Assembly (NCBI RefSeq): GCF_000184745.1
Contig: NC_014931.1
Span: 2,976,001 to 3,040,000, forward strand
Length of the DNA: 64,000 bases
Source of the DNA: Variovorax paradoxus EPS
GTDB lineage: Bacteria; Pseudomonadota; Gammaproteobacteria; Burkholderiales; Burkholderiaceae_C
Direction: 5' to 3'
The position numbers and the translations under genes are program-made. Of the stretch, positions 54,887 to 63,928 are shown piece after piece; positions within the stretch are counted from its first letter, which is position 1, and every line of letters starts with the position of its first letter. The notes beneath the pieces are model-generated. The model had not been told where the DNA came from and did no database searches. It worked only from the letters and a program-made list of their open reading frames with translations.

Positions 54887-56059
54887 TCAGAGCTTCGCGA
54901 GCCGGTCCAGCGCGGCGACGAGCGTCTCGTCCTTCTTGGCGAAACAGAAGCGCACCACGCGCTGGTCGAAGCCGTTGCCGTAGAACGCGGACAGCGGAAT
55001 CGCCGCAACGCCGATCTCGCGGGTGAGCCACAGGCAGAAGTCGGCCTCGGAGAGATCGCTCACGGCCGAGATGTCCACGCACTGGAAGTAGCTGCCTTCG
55101 CTGCGCAGTAGCTTGAAGCGCGTCTTCTCTGCCAGGCCCGCGGCGAAGAGATCGCGCTTGCGCTGGTAGAACGCCGGCAGTTCGAGATACGGCTTCGGCT
55201 CGGCCATGTACTGCGCGAGCGCATGCTGCATCGGCGTGTTGACGGTGAACACGTTGAACTGGTGCACCTTGCGGAACTCGGCCATCAGCGGGGCGGGCGC
55301 GGCCACGTAGCCGACCTTCCAGCCGGTCACGTGGTAGGTCTTGCCGAAGCTGCTGACGATGAAGCTGCGCGCCGCCAGGCCCGGAAAGCGGGCCACGCTT
55401 TCGTGGCGCGCGGCATCGAACACCATGTGCTCGTAGACCTCGTCGGCAATCACGAACACATCGGTCGGAGCGAGCAGTTCCTCGAGCTTGCGCATCTCGG
55501 CCTCGGTCCAGACCGTCGCGCTCGGGTTGTGCGGCGTGTTGATGATGATCGCTCGGGTGCGCGGGCTCATCGCCGCTGCAATCTTGTCGAAGTCGGGGCG
55601 GAAGGTGCCGGGCACGAGCGGCACACGCACCACGCTGCCGCCGGCCAGATCGATGTTGGGCACGTAGCTGTCGTAGCAGGGCTCCAGCACGATCACCTCG
55701 TCGCCCGGCCGCACGATAGCCAGGATGGCGGTGATGATGGCCTGCGTCGCGCCTGCGGTGACGGTGATCTCGGTGCCAGCGTTGTAGCTATGGCCGTAGA
55801 GCGCGGAAATCTTGGCGGCGATGGCATCGCGCAGCGCCGGAATACCCGGCATCGGCGGGTACTGGTTGTGGCCCGCGGCCATGGCGGCCGTCACGTCTTC
55901 GAGCAGCTTCGGATCGCAGTGGAAATCCGGAAATCCCTGCCCGAGGTTGACCGCGTTCTTCTCGGCGGCCAGCGCCGACATGACGGTGAAGATGGTGGTG
56001 CCGACTGCCGGCAGCTTGGTCGTGATTTCGGGCGTGCGTGGGGAAAGCACAGTGCTCAT
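54887..56059 (-). CDS. PLP-dependent methionine/aromatic aminotransferase (YbdL-like)
   Basis: 390 residues. Fold-type I: AVNLGQGFPDFHCDPKLLED, ITVTAGATQAIITAILAIVR, IIINTPHNPSATVWTEAEMR, ADEVYEHMVFD, and the Lys site in SSFGKTYHVTGWKVGY. Openings with GQGFPDF and PHNPSATVW are those of YbdL/methionine aminotransferases. The ATG at 56059 overlaps the LysR-type gene's stop by 4 bases, so the two are coupled. Confidence 0.88.
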   Translation of the reverse strand: MSTVLSPRTPEITTKLPAVGTTIFTVMSALAAEKNAVNLGQGFPDFHCDPKLLEDVTAAMAAGHNQYPPMPGIPALRDAIAAKISALYGHSYNAGTEITVTAGATQAIITAILAIVRPGDEVIVLEPCYDSYVPNIDLAGGSVVRVPLVPGTFRPDFDKIAAAMSPRTRAIIINTPHNPSATVWTEAEMRKLEELLAPTDVFVIADEVYEHMVFDAARHESVARFPGLAARSFIVSSFGKTYHVTGWKVGYVAAPAPLMAEFRKVHQFNVFTVNTPMQHALAQYMAEPKPYLELPAFYQRKRDLFAAGLAEKTRFKLLRSEGSYFQCVDISAVSDLSEADFCLWLTREIGVAAIPLSAFYGNGFDQRVVRFCFAKKDETLVAALDRLAKL

Positions 56060-56997
56060 AGCTCGTAGTCTTGTTGATGGCCGCTCAGGGCCTTGGCGAT
56101 CAGGTTGCGGTCGAGCCGGTCGGACAGCAGTTCGGCGAACTTGAAGACGAAGTTGCGCAGATACGCGCTGCGCTTGAACGCGACACGGGCAATATTCTGG
56201 CCGAACACATGGCCCATCGGGCGCACCACGAGATCGGCATTCGACTCGTCGCGCACCGCCATCTCGGCCACGATGCCCACGCCCAGGCCGAGGCGCACGT
56301 AGGTCTTGATCACGTCGGAGTCGATGGCTTCGAGCGCGATGCGCGGCGTGAGCTTCTTCTGCGCGAAGGCGTGGTCGATGCGCGTGCGGCCGGTGAACGA
56401 CGGGTGGTAGGTGATGATCGGCTCGAGCGCCAGGTCCTCGAGCGAAATGCGCTCCTTGGCGGCCAGCGGATGGTCCTTGGGCAGCACCAGCACGTGCTGC
56501 CATTCGTAGCAGGGCAGGGTCACGAGTTCGGCGTAGCCGTCCAGCGATTCGGTGGCGATGCCGATCTCGGCGATCTCGTCGATCACCATGCGCGCGACCT
56601 GATCGGGCGAGCCCTGGTGCAGGCTCACGTTGACCTTCGGATAAGCCTCGCGCAGGTTGGCCACGGGCACCGGCAGCACGTAGCGCGCCTGGGTGTGGGT
56701 GGTGGCGATGGAGAGGGTGCCGCTGTCCTGCGCGCTGAACTGCTCGCCGATGCGCTTAAGGTTGCCCACCTCGCGCATGATCAATTCGATGCTGGCAATG
56801 ACGTGCTGGCCCGGCTCGGTCACGCGTTTGAGGCGCTTGCCGTGGCGCGCAAAGATTTCGACGCCCAGCTCTTCTTCGAGTTCGATGATGGCCTTGGAAA
56901 CGCCAGGCTGCGAGGTGTGGAGCGCCTTGGCGGCCTCGGTGAGGTTCAGGTTGCGCCGCACGGCTTCCTGAACAAACTTGAATTGGTGCAGATTCAT
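56056..56997 (-). CDS. CysB-type LysR-family regulator
   Basis: 313 residues. HTH: MNLHQFKFVQEAVRRNLNLT, EAAKALHTSQPGVSKAIIEL is the CysB/Cbl signature. Effector domain: LSIATTHTQARYVLPVPVAN, characteristic of the sulfate/thiosulfate-sensing CysB group (Thr-rich sulfate loop TTHTQ). It probably controls sulfur assimilation genes. Start ATG 56997; coupled to the aminotransferase, which hints at methionine salvage. Confidence 0.9.
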   Translation of the reverse strand: MNLHQFKFVQEAVRRNLNLTEAAKALHTSQPGVSKAIIELEEELGVEIFARHGKRLKRVTEPGQHVIASIELIMREVGNLKRIGEQFSAQDSGTLSIATTHTQARYVLPVPVANLREAYPKVNVSLHQGSPDQVARMVIDEIAEIGIATESLDGYAELVTLPCYEWQHVLVLPKDHPLAAKERISLEDLALEPIITYHPSFTGRTRIDHAFAQKKLTPRIALEAIDSDVIKTYVRLGLGVGIVAEMAVRDESNADLVVRPMGHVFGQNIARVAFKRSAYLRNFVFKFAELLSDRLDRNLIAKALSGHQQDYEL

Positions 56998-57058
56998 ATC
57001 AAATTCCGTCTTATTGCGGAATTCATTATGCCTTCGCAATCTATCGAATTGCCGGGTC

Positions 57059-57436
57059 TCAGGATTTGGCCGCAATTCTGGCCAGCAATTCGACCAGTTC
57101 CGGCTCCTCGCCGACGATGCGGGCGAGCGAGAAATCGACCTGCGGCCACGCCTTGCGGAGGGCGTCGAGCTGAAGCGGCAAATCTTCGCGGGCATGCTTG
57201 CCCATGCCAAGGAACAGGGGAACGACGCGGAGGGCGGTGGCGCCATCGGCAATCAGGCCGGCTGCGGCCGAATGGAGATCCGGCGTGGCCAGTTCCATGT
57301 ATGCGCACACGACGTGGGCTGCGGGGTCGTCTTTCAGAACCCGCGCGGCCACTGCCTCGATGGGTTCGCGCCAGCGCTCATCGCGCGAACCGTGTGCCAG
57401 CAGCACGATGCCGCGCATTTCAGCCGCCATGGTCAT
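57059..57436 (-). CDS. CbiX/SirB-like sirohydrochlorin chelatase domain protein
   Basis: 125 residues. GIVLLAHGSRDERWREPIEA is the CbiX-short motif with the metal-binding His in AHGSRD, followed by RVVPLFLGMGKHAREDLPLQ with the second His. Length fits the single-domain CbiXS chelatase that inserts Fe, Co or Ni into sirohydrochlorin. Near CysB this suggests siroheme for sulfite reductase. The ATG at 57436 overlaps the lptG stop by 4 bases. Confidence 0.85.
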   Translation of the reverse strand: MTMAAEMRGIVLLAHGSRDERWREPIEAVAARVLKDDPAAHVVCAYMELATPDLHSAAAGLIADGATALRVVPLFLGMGKHAREDLPLQLDALRKAWPQVDFSLARIVGEEPELVELLARIAAKS

Positions 57437-58542
57437 CTTCGTAGAACCAGCCAGCTGAAGGCCGTCAACGACATCACCGAGTAGATAAGTCCTGGCGCTG
57501 CTGCCGTGAGCCATGGCGACCAATTGCTGAGGTTGCCGAGGTAGCCGAACACGTTGTTCAGCAGGAAGAAGCTGATGCCGATCATCACGCCGCCGAACAC
57601 GTAGGTGGTGATGCCGGCCTGCCGGAAGTGCAGATAGGCGAAGGGAAGGGCGAGCACCACCATCACCAGGCACGACAGCGGATAGAACACCTTGCGCCAG
57701 AACTCGATTTCGTAGCGCTGCGCCGTCTGGCCGTTGGCATCCAGGTGGCGGATGTAGTCGAACAGGTCGATCGTGCTCATGCGGTCTGGCCGCAGCAGCG
57801 CCACGGACACCATTTCGGCCGTCAGCGAAGTCGGCCAGTCCATCTGCGGGATCTCGGTGGTGACGATGCGGGCCTTGTCTGCGGCGCTGCGCGTGTCGTA
57901 GTCCTGCTTCTCGATGTCCGCCAGCGCCCAGTGCCCGTCGAGGATGCGGGCGGACTTGACGACCAGCTGCTTGCTCACATAGCCATTGGCGTCGAACTCG
58001 AAGATGCGCGCGTTCTTGAGCGAGCCGTCGCGCGAGATCGACAGCACGTTCACCGCATACGACACGTTGTCGCGCTTCTCCTTGAGCCAGGCGCCCGTGT
58101 TGCCCACCAGCGAGTAGGTGCCCTGGTAGCGCGACTTGAGCAACTGCCCGGTGCGCTCAGACAGTGGCGCGATGTAGTCGCCTATGGCAAAGGTGAGGAT
58201 GACGAAGCCCACGCCGAGCAGCAGCAGCGTGCGGAGTGCCCGCCACGGCCCGAGGCCGCTGGTACGCAGGATGGTGTATTCGGAGCTCTGCGCGAGACGC
58301 GCCATCACGAAGATGCAGCCGATCAGCACGGTGATGGGCAGCAACTCGTAGAGGTGGCTCGGAACCAGCAGCGTCACGTAGATCAGCGCCTGCATCGGAC
58401 CGTAGGCGAGGCTTTCGGGCTTGCCGACGGATTGCAGTTCATCGACGAAGTCGAAGAAGAAGAACAGGCACAGGAAGCCGAGCGTCACGAAGGCCACCGC
58501 CTTCAGTGCCTCGACATAGATCAGGCGTCGGATGGTTTTCAC
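57433..58542 (-). CDS. lptG: LPS export ABC transporter permease LptG
   Basis: 369 residues with six membrane helices and a periplasmic jellyroll between helices 3 and 4. IRRLIYVEALKAVAFVTLGF opening; PITVLIGCIFVMARLAQSSE and TILRTSGLGPWRAL are the coupling-helix region; YPLSCLVMVVLALPFAYLHF is in the C-terminal half. Works with LptF and LptB to extract LPS. It overlaps lptF by 4 bases. Confidence 0.93.
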   Translation of the reverse strand: MKTIRRLIYVEALKAVAFVTLGFLCLFFFFDFVDELQSVGKPESLAYGPMQALIYVTLLVPSHLYELLPITVLIGCIFVMARLAQSSEYTILRTSGLGPWRALRTLLLLGVGFVILTFAIGDYIAPLSERTGQLLKSRYQGTYSLVGNTGAWLKEKRDNVSYAVNVLSISRDGSLKNARIFEFDANGYVSKQLVVKSARILDGHWALADIEKQDYDTRSAADKARIVTTEIPQMDWPTSLTAEMVSVALLRPDRMSTIDLFDYIRHLDANGQTAQRYEIEFWRKVFYPLSCLVMVVLALPFAYLHFRQAGITTYVFGGVMIGISFFLLNNVFGYLGNLSNWSPWLTAAAPGLIYSVMSLTAFSWLVLRR

Positions 58543-59678
58543 GTGGTCGGGTCGATCTTGGAAGGCTGCGGGGCCGCCAGGCCGCCTGCGATCACGCGGC
58601 CGGGCTTGCTGCGGCGAGCCCAGTTGTTGTTGCGCAGGCCCAGCCAGGCCACTGCGATCAGGAAGACGCCGCCGTGCAGCAGGAGCATGAAGGTGCCCAT
58701 GCCGTAGCGGCCGGAGCTGATCCAGCTCTGTCCCAGGTTCAGCAGGTTGTAGTAGATGACGAAGGCGAACAGCGCGAACAGCAGGTTGCCGCTGCGGCCC
58801 ACACGCGGATTCACGCTTGAGACGGTCAGCGCCAGCAGCACGAAGTTGATGGCCGCCAGCAGCATGCCGATGCGCCAGCCCAGTTCGCCGAGCGCCGCGG
58901 TGCTGCGGTCGCGCAGCAGCGACAGCGTGGTGCGGGCGCGCGGCGGGGTGGTGTTGGCCGTGGCGTCGGAGCTGCCGCCGGCGCGGGTGCCGTAGGTCTT
59001 GAATTCGCTGATCTTGAGGCCCGAGGTCGGCAGCAGCGGGCGCTCCAGGCGCTGGCCGTTGCTGAGCATCAGGAAGCGGTTGGGGCCCACGTCCTCGATG
59101 CGGCCGCTGCGCGCCGAGGTAGTGATCTGCAGGCCGCGCTCGATCGCCCAGATGAAGACGTTGGTGGCAGTGGCGCCGTCCGGCGTGTCCTTGTCGATGA
59201 AGAAGACGCGCATGCGGCCCGACGATTCACGGAACTCGCCGGGCGTGACGCGTTCGATGTCGCTGCGCTGCTCGTATTGCTGGCGCATGCCCATGGTCTG
59301 CGAGTTGGCCCAGGGCCAGCCCACCAGCGCCATCACGGCGATCAGGATCAGCACCGGCCAGGCGAAGCGGAACAGCGGCTCCACGAAGTCCGCCAGGCCC
59401 CGGCCGCTGGAGAACCAGATGACCATCTCGCTGTCGCGGTACATGCGCGAGAGGGTGCCGACGATGGCGATGAACAGGCTCAGGCTCAGGATGGTCGGCA
59501 TGTAGCCGAGCACCGTATAGGCCATCACTAGGAACACCTCTTGCGGGTTCACACTGCCCTTGGACGCGAGCCCGAGGGTACGGATGAGCATCATGGTCAT
59601 CACGATGGTGACCAGAACCACGAGGGTCGCTCCGAAGCTGCGCGACAGCTCCTTGCGTAGGGAAGAATGGAATAACAT
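58539..59678 (-). CDS. lptF: LPS export ABC transporter permease LptF
   Basis: 379 residues. LFHSSLRKELSRSFGATLVV, then membrane helices (LVTIVMTMMLIRTLGLAS) and the motif MYRDSEMVIWFSSGRGLADF that contacts LptB. The jellyroll spans about 130-260, and helices follow (LLAAINFVLLALTVS). Start ATG 59678, 21 bases from the divergent pepA start, so their promoters must overlap or lie in coding sequence. Confidence 0.93.
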   Translation of the reverse strand: MLFHSSLRKELSRSFGATLVVLVTIVMTMMLIRTLGLASKGSVNPQEVFLVMAYTVLGYMPTILSLSLFIAIVGTLSRMYRDSEMVIWFSSGRGLADFVEPLFRFAWPVLILIAVMALVGWPWANSQTMGMRQQYEQRSDIERVTPGEFRESSGRMRVFFIDKDTPDGATATNVFIWAIERGLQITTSARSGRIEDVGPNRFLMLSNGQRLERPLLPTSGLKISEFKTYGTRAGGSSDATANTTPPRARTTLSLLRDRSTAALGELGWRIGMLLAAINFVLLALTVSSVNPRVGRSGNLLFALFAFVIYYNLLNLGQSWISSGRYGMGTFMLLLHGGVFLIAVAWLGLRNNNWARRSKPGRVIAGGLAAPQPSKIDPTT

Positions 59679-59699
59679 CGTTCGAGGAAAAAAAGGATT

Positions 59700-61220
59700 A
59701 TGGACTTTCAACTCAAGCCCCTCACCATCGCCCAGGCCGCAGCCGAAAAATCCGACGTCCTCATCGTGCTCGTCGGCAGCGCGCCCATCGCCTCCAAAGA
59801 CTCTCTTTCCGTGCTGGCCGCAAGTGCCCGCAAGGCCGGCGATCTGCCCGACAAGGCCGGCAAGCTCCTCTCACTCTACCGTCCCGACGATGTCGTGGCC
59901 TCCCGTGTCGTGCTCGCGGCCATCGGCGACGGCAAGCCCGCTTCGGTGCGCAGCGGCGTGATCGCGGCGGTCAACGCGGCCAAGGCCCATCGGCCCAAGC
60001 GAGCCGTTGTCGTCTTTGCCCAGCCGGCCGACGGCGCCGCTGTGGCCAGTGCCGTCACGGCGGCGGCCGATGCCAGCTATGTCTACACAACGACCAAGCC
60101 GAAGGCCGAGGCGCGCAGCATCCGCCACCTGACCGTCGGCGTGGCCGACGCGGCCGGCGCGAACAAGGCTTTCGACGAGGCTCGCGCCACCGTTCTGGGC
60201 ATCGAACTGGCCAAGGAGTGGGGCAACCGACCCGCCAACCACGCCACGCCCACGTTGCTGGCCGAAGCCGCCAAAGAACTGGGCAGGCTCTCCAACATCA
60301 AGTGCGAGGTGCTCGGGCCCAAGGAAGTCGAGAAGCTGGGCATGGGCTCCTTCGCCGCGGTGGCGCAGGGCTCGTCCGAGCCGCTGCGCTTCATCGTGCT
60401 GCGCTACCAAGGCGCGCCCAAGGACCGGGCGCCGGTGGTGCTGGTCGGCAAGGGCATCACCTTCGACACCGGCGGCGTTTCGCTCAAGCCCGCGGCCGAG
60501 ATGGACGAGATGAAGTTCGACATGTGCGGCGCCGCTAGCGTGCTGGGCACCTTCCGCGCGCTCGGCGAGATCCAGCCGGCGATCAACGTGGTCGGCCTCA
60601 TCCCTTCGTGCGAGAACATGAACGACGGCAAGGCCGTGAAGCCCGGCGACGTGGTCACCAGCATGAGCGGGCAGACCATCGAGGTGCTCAACACCGATGC
60701 CGAGGGCCGGCTCATCCTGTGCGATGCGCTGACCTATGCCAAGCGCTTCGAGCCGACGGCGGTGATCGACATCGCCACGCTCACCGGCGCCTGCGTGATC
60801 GCACTCGGCGGCGTGCGCAGCGGCCTGTTCGCGAGCGACGAAACGCTGGCCGGAGCGCTGCAGGCGGCCGGCGAGCAGTCGCAGGATCGCTGCTGGCGCC
60901 TGCCGCTCGACGACGAATACGCCGAAGGCCTCAAGAGCAACTTCGCCGACGTGGCCAACATCGGCGGGCGTGCCGGCGGTGCGGTCGTCGCGGCCAAGTT
61001 CCTGCAGCGCTTCGTCGGCGACTTCCCCTGGGCGCACCTGGACATCGCTGGCACCGCATGGAAGAGCGGGGCGGCCAAGGGCTCGACGGGGCGGCCGGTG
61101 GGGCTGCTGGTGTCCTACCTGACGACGCGCGCGGCCGACAAGGCCGCCATCGCCACGCCCAAGGCCAAGACGAAGGCGGAGCCGAAGGCCCCGGCACGCA
61201 AGGCGAAGTCCCCGAAGTGA
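59700..61220 (+). CDS. pepA: Leucyl (cytosol) aminopeptidase PepA
   Basis: 506 residues, M17 family. Metal/catalytic block VGKGITFDTGGVSLKPAAEM (Lys and Asp ligands), KFDMCGAASVLG, and signature NTDAEGRLILCDALTYA. The C-terminus carries an Ala/Lys/Pro-rich extension (KTKAEPKAPARKAKSPK) beyond the usual end. Cytoplasmic peptidase and, in E. coli, a DNA-binding protein. Overlaps holC (GTGA). Confidence 0.94.
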   Translation: MDFQLKPLTIAQAAAEKSDVLIVLVGSAPIASKDSLSVLAASARKAGDLPDKAGKLLSLYRPDDVVASRVVLAAIGDGKPASVRSGVIAAVNAAKAHRPKRAVVVFAQPADGAAVASAVTAAADASYVYTTTKPKAEARSIRHLTVGVADAAGANKAFDEARATVLGIELAKEWGNRPANHATPTLLAEAAKELGRLSNIKCEVLGPKEVEKLGMGSFAAVAQGSSEPLRFIVLRYQGAPKDRAPVVLVGKGITFDTGGVSLKPAAEMDEMKFDMCGAASVLGTFRALGEIQPAINVVGLIPSCENMNDGKAVKPGDVVTSMSGQTIEVLNTDAEGRLILCDALTYAKRFEPTAVIDIATLTGACVIALGGVRSGLFASDETLAGALQAAGEQSQDRCWRLPLDDEYAEGLKSNFADVANIGGRAGGAVVAAKFLQRFVGDFPWAHLDIAGTAWKSGAAKGSTGRPVGLLVSYLTTRAADKAAIATPKAKTKAEPKAPARKAKSPK

Positions 61221-61660
61221 CGGAAATCGGCTTTCACTTCAACGCGCCCGACAAGCTGAACTACGCTTGCCGGCTCGTTCGCAAGGCCGTGAATGCACGG
61301 GGCCTGCGGGTGGTGGTGGTCGGCGATGCCGAGGCGCTCGACGCGGTCGATGCCGCGCTCTGGCAACTGTCGCCCGTCGACTTCGTCGCGCATTGCCGCA
61401 GCGATGCGCAGCCCCACGTGATGGCCCGCTCGCCGGTGATTCTTGCGTCGGAAGGCGCCGATGCGGCATCGCTGCCGCACCGCGAGATGCTGGTGAACCT
61501 GGGCCTCGAAGTGCCCGCCGGTTTCGAGCGCTTCGAGCGCCTGATCGACATCGTGAGCGACGAGGCCAACGACCGGCAGGTCGGCCGCTCGCGCTGGCGC
61601 CACTACGCCGACCGCGGCTACACCATCCAGCCACACGACTTCGCAAGGAGCGCTTCCTGA
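61217..61660 (+). CDS. holC: DNA polymerase III chi subunit
   Basis: 147 residues from GTG 61217 (overlapping the pepA stop). TEIGFHFNAPDKLNYACRLV, then ALWQLSPVDFVAHCRSD, and the end FERFERLIDIVSDEAN and GRSRWRHYADRGYTIQPHDF are diagnostic of HolC. It links the clamp loader to single-strand-binding protein. The pepA-holC pairing is conserved in proteobacteria. Confidence 0.93.
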   Translation: MTEIGFHFNAPDKLNYACRLVRKAVNARGLRVVVVGDAEALDAVDAALWQLSPVDFVAHCRSDAQPHVMARSPVILASEGADAASLPHREMLVNLGLEVPAGFERFERLIDIVSDEANDRQVGRSRWRHYADRGYTIQPHDFARSAS

Positions 61661-61661
61661 C

Positions 61662-62057
61662 ATGGCCAGCACGCTGCGCACGCCGCCCCGGTTCGTCCCC
61701 ACCCTGACCACGGTACTCGATATCCCTGAGGAGCCCGCGAGTCCCGAGCCGGCCGATGCGCCTGCGCCACAACCCGACCCCGCCAGCGCGGTCGCACTGC
61801 CGCCCGCGGTGCAGCTCACGCAGGCTGAAATCGTCAGTCTCGAAGAGCAGCTTTTGCACCGCGTGCTGCAGCGCGTGGACCTCTCTCTCGAAGAGCGATT
61901 GAGCGATGCGGTGTCCGCCGCGGTCCAGCAGCAACTCGATGACATGGTGCCGCGCCTGCGCGGTGAAATCGAGGCCGTTCTGCGTGCTTTGGTGATCGAA
62001 TCCATGGCCGCCGAACTCTCCGAAAACACAGGGTCTACGCCAGCTTCCGGCGCATAA
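61662..62057 (+). CDS. Hypothetical protein downstream of holC
   Basis: 131 residues, 1 base after the holC stop, with GGAG upstream. The N-terminal half is Pro/Ala-rich and disordered. The C-terminal half is a long amphipathic helix (EIVSLEEQLLHRVLQRVDLS, LEERLSDAVSAAVQQQLDDM), predicted coiled coil. Conserved in position in related bacteria as far as I recall, but without a function. Confidence 0.65.
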   Translation: MASTLRTPPRFVPTLTTVLDIPEEPASPEPADAPAPQPDPASAVALPPAVQLTQAEIVSLEEQLLHRVLQRVDLSLEERLSDAVSAAVQQQLDDMVPRLRGEIEAVLRALVIESMAAELSENTGSTPASGA

Positions 62058-62194
62058 ATCCTCGGCTAAACTGCGCCGCAGGTCGGAATGGCGTGAGGGT
62101 GCCGCTGGTCCGCGGCGCGAAACTTGCGAGGTCTGCGCGCCCGGATCACACGACCGGTTTTTTATTGTTTTCATCCAAGTTCTGGAGGTTTCCC

Positions 62195-63403
62195 ATGCAA
62201 TTGAAATGGACTGCGGTCGCACTGGCTGCACTCACGCTGGTGGCTTGCGGCAAGAAAGAAGAAGCTGCTGCACCCGCTGCAACGCCAGCGCCCACGGCGG
62301 CTGCCCCCGCACCCGCAGCACCTCCTGCCGATGCACTGGTCGTCAAGATCGGTCACGTCGGCCCGACCAGCGGTCCCATTGCCCACCTCGGTAAGGACAA
62401 CGAGTTCGGCGCCAAGATGGCCATCGAAGACCTGAATGCCAAGGGCCTCAAGATCGGCGACAAGGTTGCCAAGTTCGTGCTGGTGCCGGAAGACGATGCC
62501 GGCGATCCGAAGCAAGGCACCGCCGTCGCTCAGAAGCTGGTCGACGAAAAGGTCAACGGCGTGGTCGGTCACCTGAATTCGGGCACCACCATTCCCGCTT
62601 CCAAGCTGTACAGCGATGCCGGCATTCCGCAGGTCTCGCCGTCGGCAACCAACCCCAAGTACACGCGCCAAGGCTTCAAGACCACGTTCCGCGTGGTGGC
62701 TGACGACACGCAACTGGGCGGCACGCTCGGCAAGTACGCCGTCGACACGCTCAAGGGCAAGAACATCGCCGTGATCGACGACCGCACGGCTTATGGCCAA
62801 GGCGTTGCCGAAGAATTCGAGAAGGCCGCCAAGGCCGCGGGCGGCACCATCGTGGGCCACGAGTTCACCACCGACAAGTCGACCGACTTCAACGCCATCC
62901 TGACCAAGCTGAAGGCTGCCAAGCCCGACGTCCTGTTCTTCGGTGGCATGGACGCCGTCGGCGGCCCGATGCTCAAGCAAGTCAAGCAGCTCGGCCTGAA
63001 CGTCAAGTTCATGGGCGGCGACGGCCTGTGCACCGGCGAACTGCCGAAGCTGGCTGGCGATGCCATCGGCGAAGACATGGTGGTCTGCGCCGAAGCCGGC
63101 GGTGTCGATGGCGACTTCAAGCAGCCGCTGGAAGACTTCAAGGCCAAGTTCAAGGCCAAGAACGGCGTCGAAGTGCAGATCTATGCACCGTACGTGTATG
63201 ACGCGGTCAACGTGCTGGCCGAAGCCATGGTCAAGGCCGGTTCGTCGGATCCGGAAAAGTACCTGCCTGAAGTCGGCAAGCTGCAATACAAGGGCGTGAC
63301 CGGCCCGATCGCCTTCGACGAAAAGGGCGACATCAAGAACGGCGCGCTGACCTTGTTCACGTACAAGGGTGGCGTGCGCACGCAGATCGCCGTGGTGCGC
63401 TGA
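62195..63403 (+). CDS. Branched-chain amino-acid ABC transporter substrate-binding protein
   Basis: 402 residues. Signal and lipobox-like LTLVACGKKEEAAAPAATPA (Cys19), then a periplasmic binding fold: VVKIGHVGPTSGPIAHLGKD, VVGHLNSGTTIPASKLYSDA, GIPQVSPSATNPKYTRQGFK, VIDDRTAYGQGVAEEFEKAA. It is of the LivJ/LivK family. A TGGAGG ribosome site precedes ATG 62195. No permease genes adjoin it. A terminator follows. Confidence 0.92.
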   Translation: MQLKWTAVALAALTLVACGKKEEAAAPAATPAPTAAAPAPAAPPADALVVKIGHVGPTSGPIAHLGKDNEFGAKMAIEDLNAKGLKIGDKVAKFVLVPEDDAGDPKQGTAVAQKLVDEKVNGVVGHLNSGTTIPASKLYSDAGIPQVSPSATNPKYTRQGFKTTFRVVADDTQLGGTLGKYAVDTLKGKNIAVIDDRTAYGQGVAEEFEKAAKAAGGTIVGHEFTTDKSTDFNAILTKLKAAKPDVLFFGGMDAVGGPMLKQVKQLGLNVKFMGGDGLCTGELPKLAGDAIGEDMVVCAEAGGVDGDFKQPLEDFKAKFKAKNGVEVQIYAPYVYDAVNVLAEAMVKAGSSDPEKYLPEVGKLQYKGVTGPIAFDEKGDIKNGALTLFTYKGGVRTQIAVVR

Positions 63404-63450
63404 AGCGCATTGGCAGCCGCGCAATTCGCGCGGCTTGTCTGCTGAAAAAG

Positions 63451-63473
63451 AAAAGGGCCTTAGGGCCCTTTTT
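63451..63473 (+). terminator. Rho-independent terminator of the binding-protein gene
   Basis: AAAAGGGCC-TTA-GGGCCCTTTT-type stem (GGGCC around TTA) with a run of six T, about 50 bases after the stop at 63403. Confidence 0.85.
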
Positions 63474-63535
63474 TCATGTGCGTGACCCGTCCTGCCCAGC
63501 GTTGACACCTTTCATCAGTGAAAGGAAAAAGCGCA

Positions 63536-63928
63536 ATGGACACAGGCGTCAAGAGAACGCAGCGTGACTACACGATGGCCTTCAAATTGGCTGTCGTCGA
63601 GCAAGTGGAAAAAGGGGAGCTGACCTGGGGCCAAGCGCAGAGTCGCTATGGGATCCAGGGCAACTCGACAGTGTTGAACTGGCTGCGCAAGCACGGTCGC
63701 CAGGGGTGGGGTCGTGCGGCATCATCGGCGGCTATGCCGATCGACAAGACAGCCATTGCACGGACGCCAGAACAGCGGATCAAGGAATTGGAAACGCAAC
63801 TGGCCATGGCGCAGGAGAAGGCCCGGTTGTTCGAAGCGGTGCTGGAGGTCCTGAAGAAGGATCACGGCGTGCGTGTCGTAAAAAAGCCTTCGGGCAAGTC
63901 CTCGCGCAAGGCCTCGTCCAAGGGCTGA
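63536..63928 (+). CDS. IS3-family transposase OrfA
   Basis: 130 residues. HTH: AFKLAVVEQVEKGELTWGQA, QSRYGIQGNSTVLNWLRKHG; leucine-zipper-like RIKELETQLAMAQEKARLFE. A GGAAAAAG ribosome site precedes ATG 63536; a GTG at 63518 is less likely. It binds the element's ends and forms OrfAB by frameshifting. Confidence 0.88.
   Translation: MDTGVKRTQRDYTMAFKLAVVEQVEKGELTWGQAQSRYGIQGNSTVLNWLRKHGRQGWGRAASSAAMPIDKTAIARTPEQRIKELETQLAMAQEKARLFEAVLEVLKKDHGVRVVKKPSGKSSRKASSKG
63880..63886 (+). promoter_or_regulatory. Programmed -1 ribosomal frameshift site
   Basis: A AAA AAG in the orfA frame (GTA AAA AAG), the classical IS3-family slippery heptamer. Slipping by -1 opens the orfB frame, which is free of stops from 63886 to the window end. 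Confidence 0.85.
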